From: an uncultured Clostridia bacterium | GTDB taxonomy: Bacteria > Bacillota > Clostridia > Christensenellales > Borkfalkiaceae | Assembly (NCBI GenBank): GCA_947176485.1 | Contig: CAMWQS010000039.1 | Span: 1 to 12,136, forward strand | Direction: 5' to 3' | Length of the DNA stretch: 12,136 bases | Notes under the pieces: model-generated | What the model saw: the letters and a program-made list of their open reading frames with translations, nothing else | What the model was told of the DNA's origin: nothing | Databases searched by the model: none | Part shown: in pieces, positions 10,819 through 12,136 of the stretch | Layout of the letters: every line of letters starts with the position of its first letter | Numbering within the stretch: position 1 is the stretch's first letter | Position numbers and translations under genes: made by a program

Positions 10819-12136
10819 TTAAGATTTTGCCGCCATTACAAGCCCGTAATAAATTTGAGGGACAGACAATACTTCTTTTTCTGTTAAAGCGCTTTTTAAA
10901 TCGCTATTCTGCTTAAAATTCTTCCAGAATTGGTACAGATGCATATCAAGCACCTTTTTCTCGTCATTATATTCCCCGAAGCCGTGTTCTGACATAAAAA
11001 ACATAATGCGATATAATATTGCATAGAACTCAATGCGTGATAAAAATTTTTTGTGCAGTAATTCACCGTTTATTTTTATTTCATTATCATTATCGTCAAT
11101 AATGCTCTGCATCATATGCGCCCCTATCGGATAAACGGCTATAGTTTCATATATATTATCGTCTGCTACAAAATTTTGCAGAATACGCGTAAAAATTTCT
11201 TTTACTTTATCTTTATAAGCGTCATCTAAACTATTATAATACGCAATCAGGGTTTCAACGCATAGCGAGAGAGCCTCTTTTTTGCTACCGACGTCACATT
11301 TCCAAATAGAAGAATCCATACTAAAGTCTATGCAGATGTTATGTACTAATTCGGTAAGCTTTTGCTTTTCCATATTAAGGACGGCTTCCATATTGAATTC
11401 TCTGGCTTCTTCCATTTCCCTGTTGCTCATAAGACTACGTCCGCTAAGGCAGATTTTAGCAGGAATCCAAGGAACTTTATATGGTGTATTATCTTTGCCT
11501 TTTATAATACAGTAACCGTTATTTATATCCATAAAAAGACGGTCGAAAATTACGTGTGATAAAAAATTCTTTTCTTGTATTAACCTAAGCGTTAAGTACA
11601 GAATATTAGCGTGTTTGTAAAGTTTTGACATGGACTCCTGAATGTCATCCGATGCTCCGCTAATGCTCTTGTATTCTTCATTCATAATTTCGTCGTCATA
11701 TTCTATTTCAAAACACAAATTTTCGTTGATGCTCGGCTTGATTTTTTCGCTAAGCGTACTTTTAATCTTCTGATATATTTTGTCTTTATTGGAAATAGTT
11801 CTGGATGATTCAAGTTCGGAGCAAAGCCTGATAATGTAATATTGTGCGGGCAAGTACTCTATCCACGTATTAGTTATTATATCGTTTGCAATCATCATGT
11901 ATGCAAAATCGCCCCCGATGGCATCGTAAGTAGTGGATTGATTGAATAACAAGGAATTACTATCCGATGACGAAACGTCTTTTTTCTGAAAAGACATAAC
12001 GGGGAAAAATCTACTATAGATTGTGTCGCAATATACGCTGTCTTTTAAGCTTAAATTATATCTATATAGTAATTTAATGATTTTTTTAATTTCATAAACG
12101 AAGAAGTTAATTTTTGCGGTACCGTCGGTAAAATCT
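10819..12136 (-). CDS. Large unrecognised protein, N-terminus off the right edge
   Basis: The reading frame has a stop at 10821-10819 and stays open to the window edge, giving at least 438 residues. An internal ATG at 11997 would give 392 residues, but it has no ribosome site and no promoter at the right distance. The 46 codons upstream read as ordinary protein (for example YEIKKIIKLLYRYNLSLKDS), so the gene very likely starts outside the window. The protein is soluble, mostly helical and rich in K, E, D, N and I, without signal peptide or membrane spans. I recognise no domain, nucleotide-binding loop or nuclease motif. Segments that might help a profile search are WIEYLPAQYYIIRLC, VPWIPAKICLSGRSLMS and RIEFYAILYRIMFFMSEHGFGEY. 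Base use is clearly more AT-rich than the central genes, suggesting acquisition by transfer. It lies upstream of, but is separated by a terminator from, the NotI-like operon. Confidence 0.75.
   Translation of the reverse strand, partial: DFTDGTAKINFFVYEIKKIIKLLYRYNLSLKDSVYCDTIYSRFFPVMSFQKKDVSSSDSNSLLFNQSTTYDAIGGDFAYMMIANDIITNTWIEYLPAQYYIIRLCSELESSRTISNKDKIYQKIKSTLSEKIKPSINENLCFEIEYDDEIMNEEYKSISGASDDIQESMSKLYKHANILYLTLRLIQEKNFLSHVIFDRLFMDINNGYCIIKGKDNTPYKVPWIPAKICLSGRSLMSNREMEEAREFNMEAVLNMEKQKLTELVHNICIDFSMDSSIWKCDVGSKKEALSLCVETLIAYYNSLDDAYKDKVKEIFTRILQNFVADDNIYETIAVYPIGAHMMQSIIDDNDNEIKINGELLHKKFLSRIEFYAILYRIMFFMSEHGFGEYNDEKKVLDMHLYQFWKNFKQNSDLKSALTEKEVLSVPQIYYGLVMAAKS

Noticed and set aside
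1..12136. CRISPR arrays, tRNA genes, insertion sequences, attachment sites
   Set aside because: No regularly spaced direct repeats, cloverleaf folds, transposase genes or integrase-associated direct repeats were found on either strand.

Overview
The window looks like chromosome from an uncultured anaerobic Gram-positive bacterium of the Clostridia type. The reasons are a minimal Fe-S assembly set (Rrf2 regulator, cysteine desulfurase, clostridial-type IscU, with no HscA/HscB/ferredoxin genes alongside), textbook TTGACA-N17-TATAAT promoters, AT-rich spacers, and a SERCA-type calcium pump of the kind common in Firmicutes. This lineage call is inference; no rRNA or marker gene is present.

Left part (1-1106): an AT-rich accessory cassette. 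A divergent XRE/Cro-type repressor, whose C-terminus lies beyond position 1, faces a two-gene unit encoding a six-helix membrane protein and a small charged protein. A perfect palindrome fills exactly the 17-bp spacer of the outward promoter.

Centre (1124-4827): a housekeeping block for NAD and Fe-S metabolism. It holds nadA (quinolinate synthase, itself a [4Fe-4S] enzyme), an IscR-like Rrf2 regulator and a small membrane protein. A second promoter with a 25-bp Rrf2-style operator then drives iscS and iscU, and the block ends at a strong terminator. The regulator is probably read from the nadA promoter and controls the iscS promoter.

Centre-right (4856-9053): cation transport. A P-type Ca2+ ATPase with a possible RBS-masking hairpin converges on a small membrane-protein gene. 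That gene is divergent from a ZIP-family (ZupT-like) metal transporter. Bidirectional hairpin terminators separate the units.

Right part (9052-12136): accessory again, all genes on the minus strand. A NotI-family restriction-endonuclease-like protein (Cys4 metal site visible) is followed two bases later by a two-helix membrane protein. Upstream lie a 150-bp block with the hallmarks of a structured RNA plus terminator, then a large unrecognised AT-rich gene that runs off the right edge.

Two window-wide patterns stand out. Five promoter-proximal genes start with ATG only 6-7 nt after the -10 box and have no Shine-Dalgarno, which predicts leaderless mRNAs; other genes mostly have an SD. GATC (one copy found by eye) and GGCC (two copies) are nearly absent over 12 kb.
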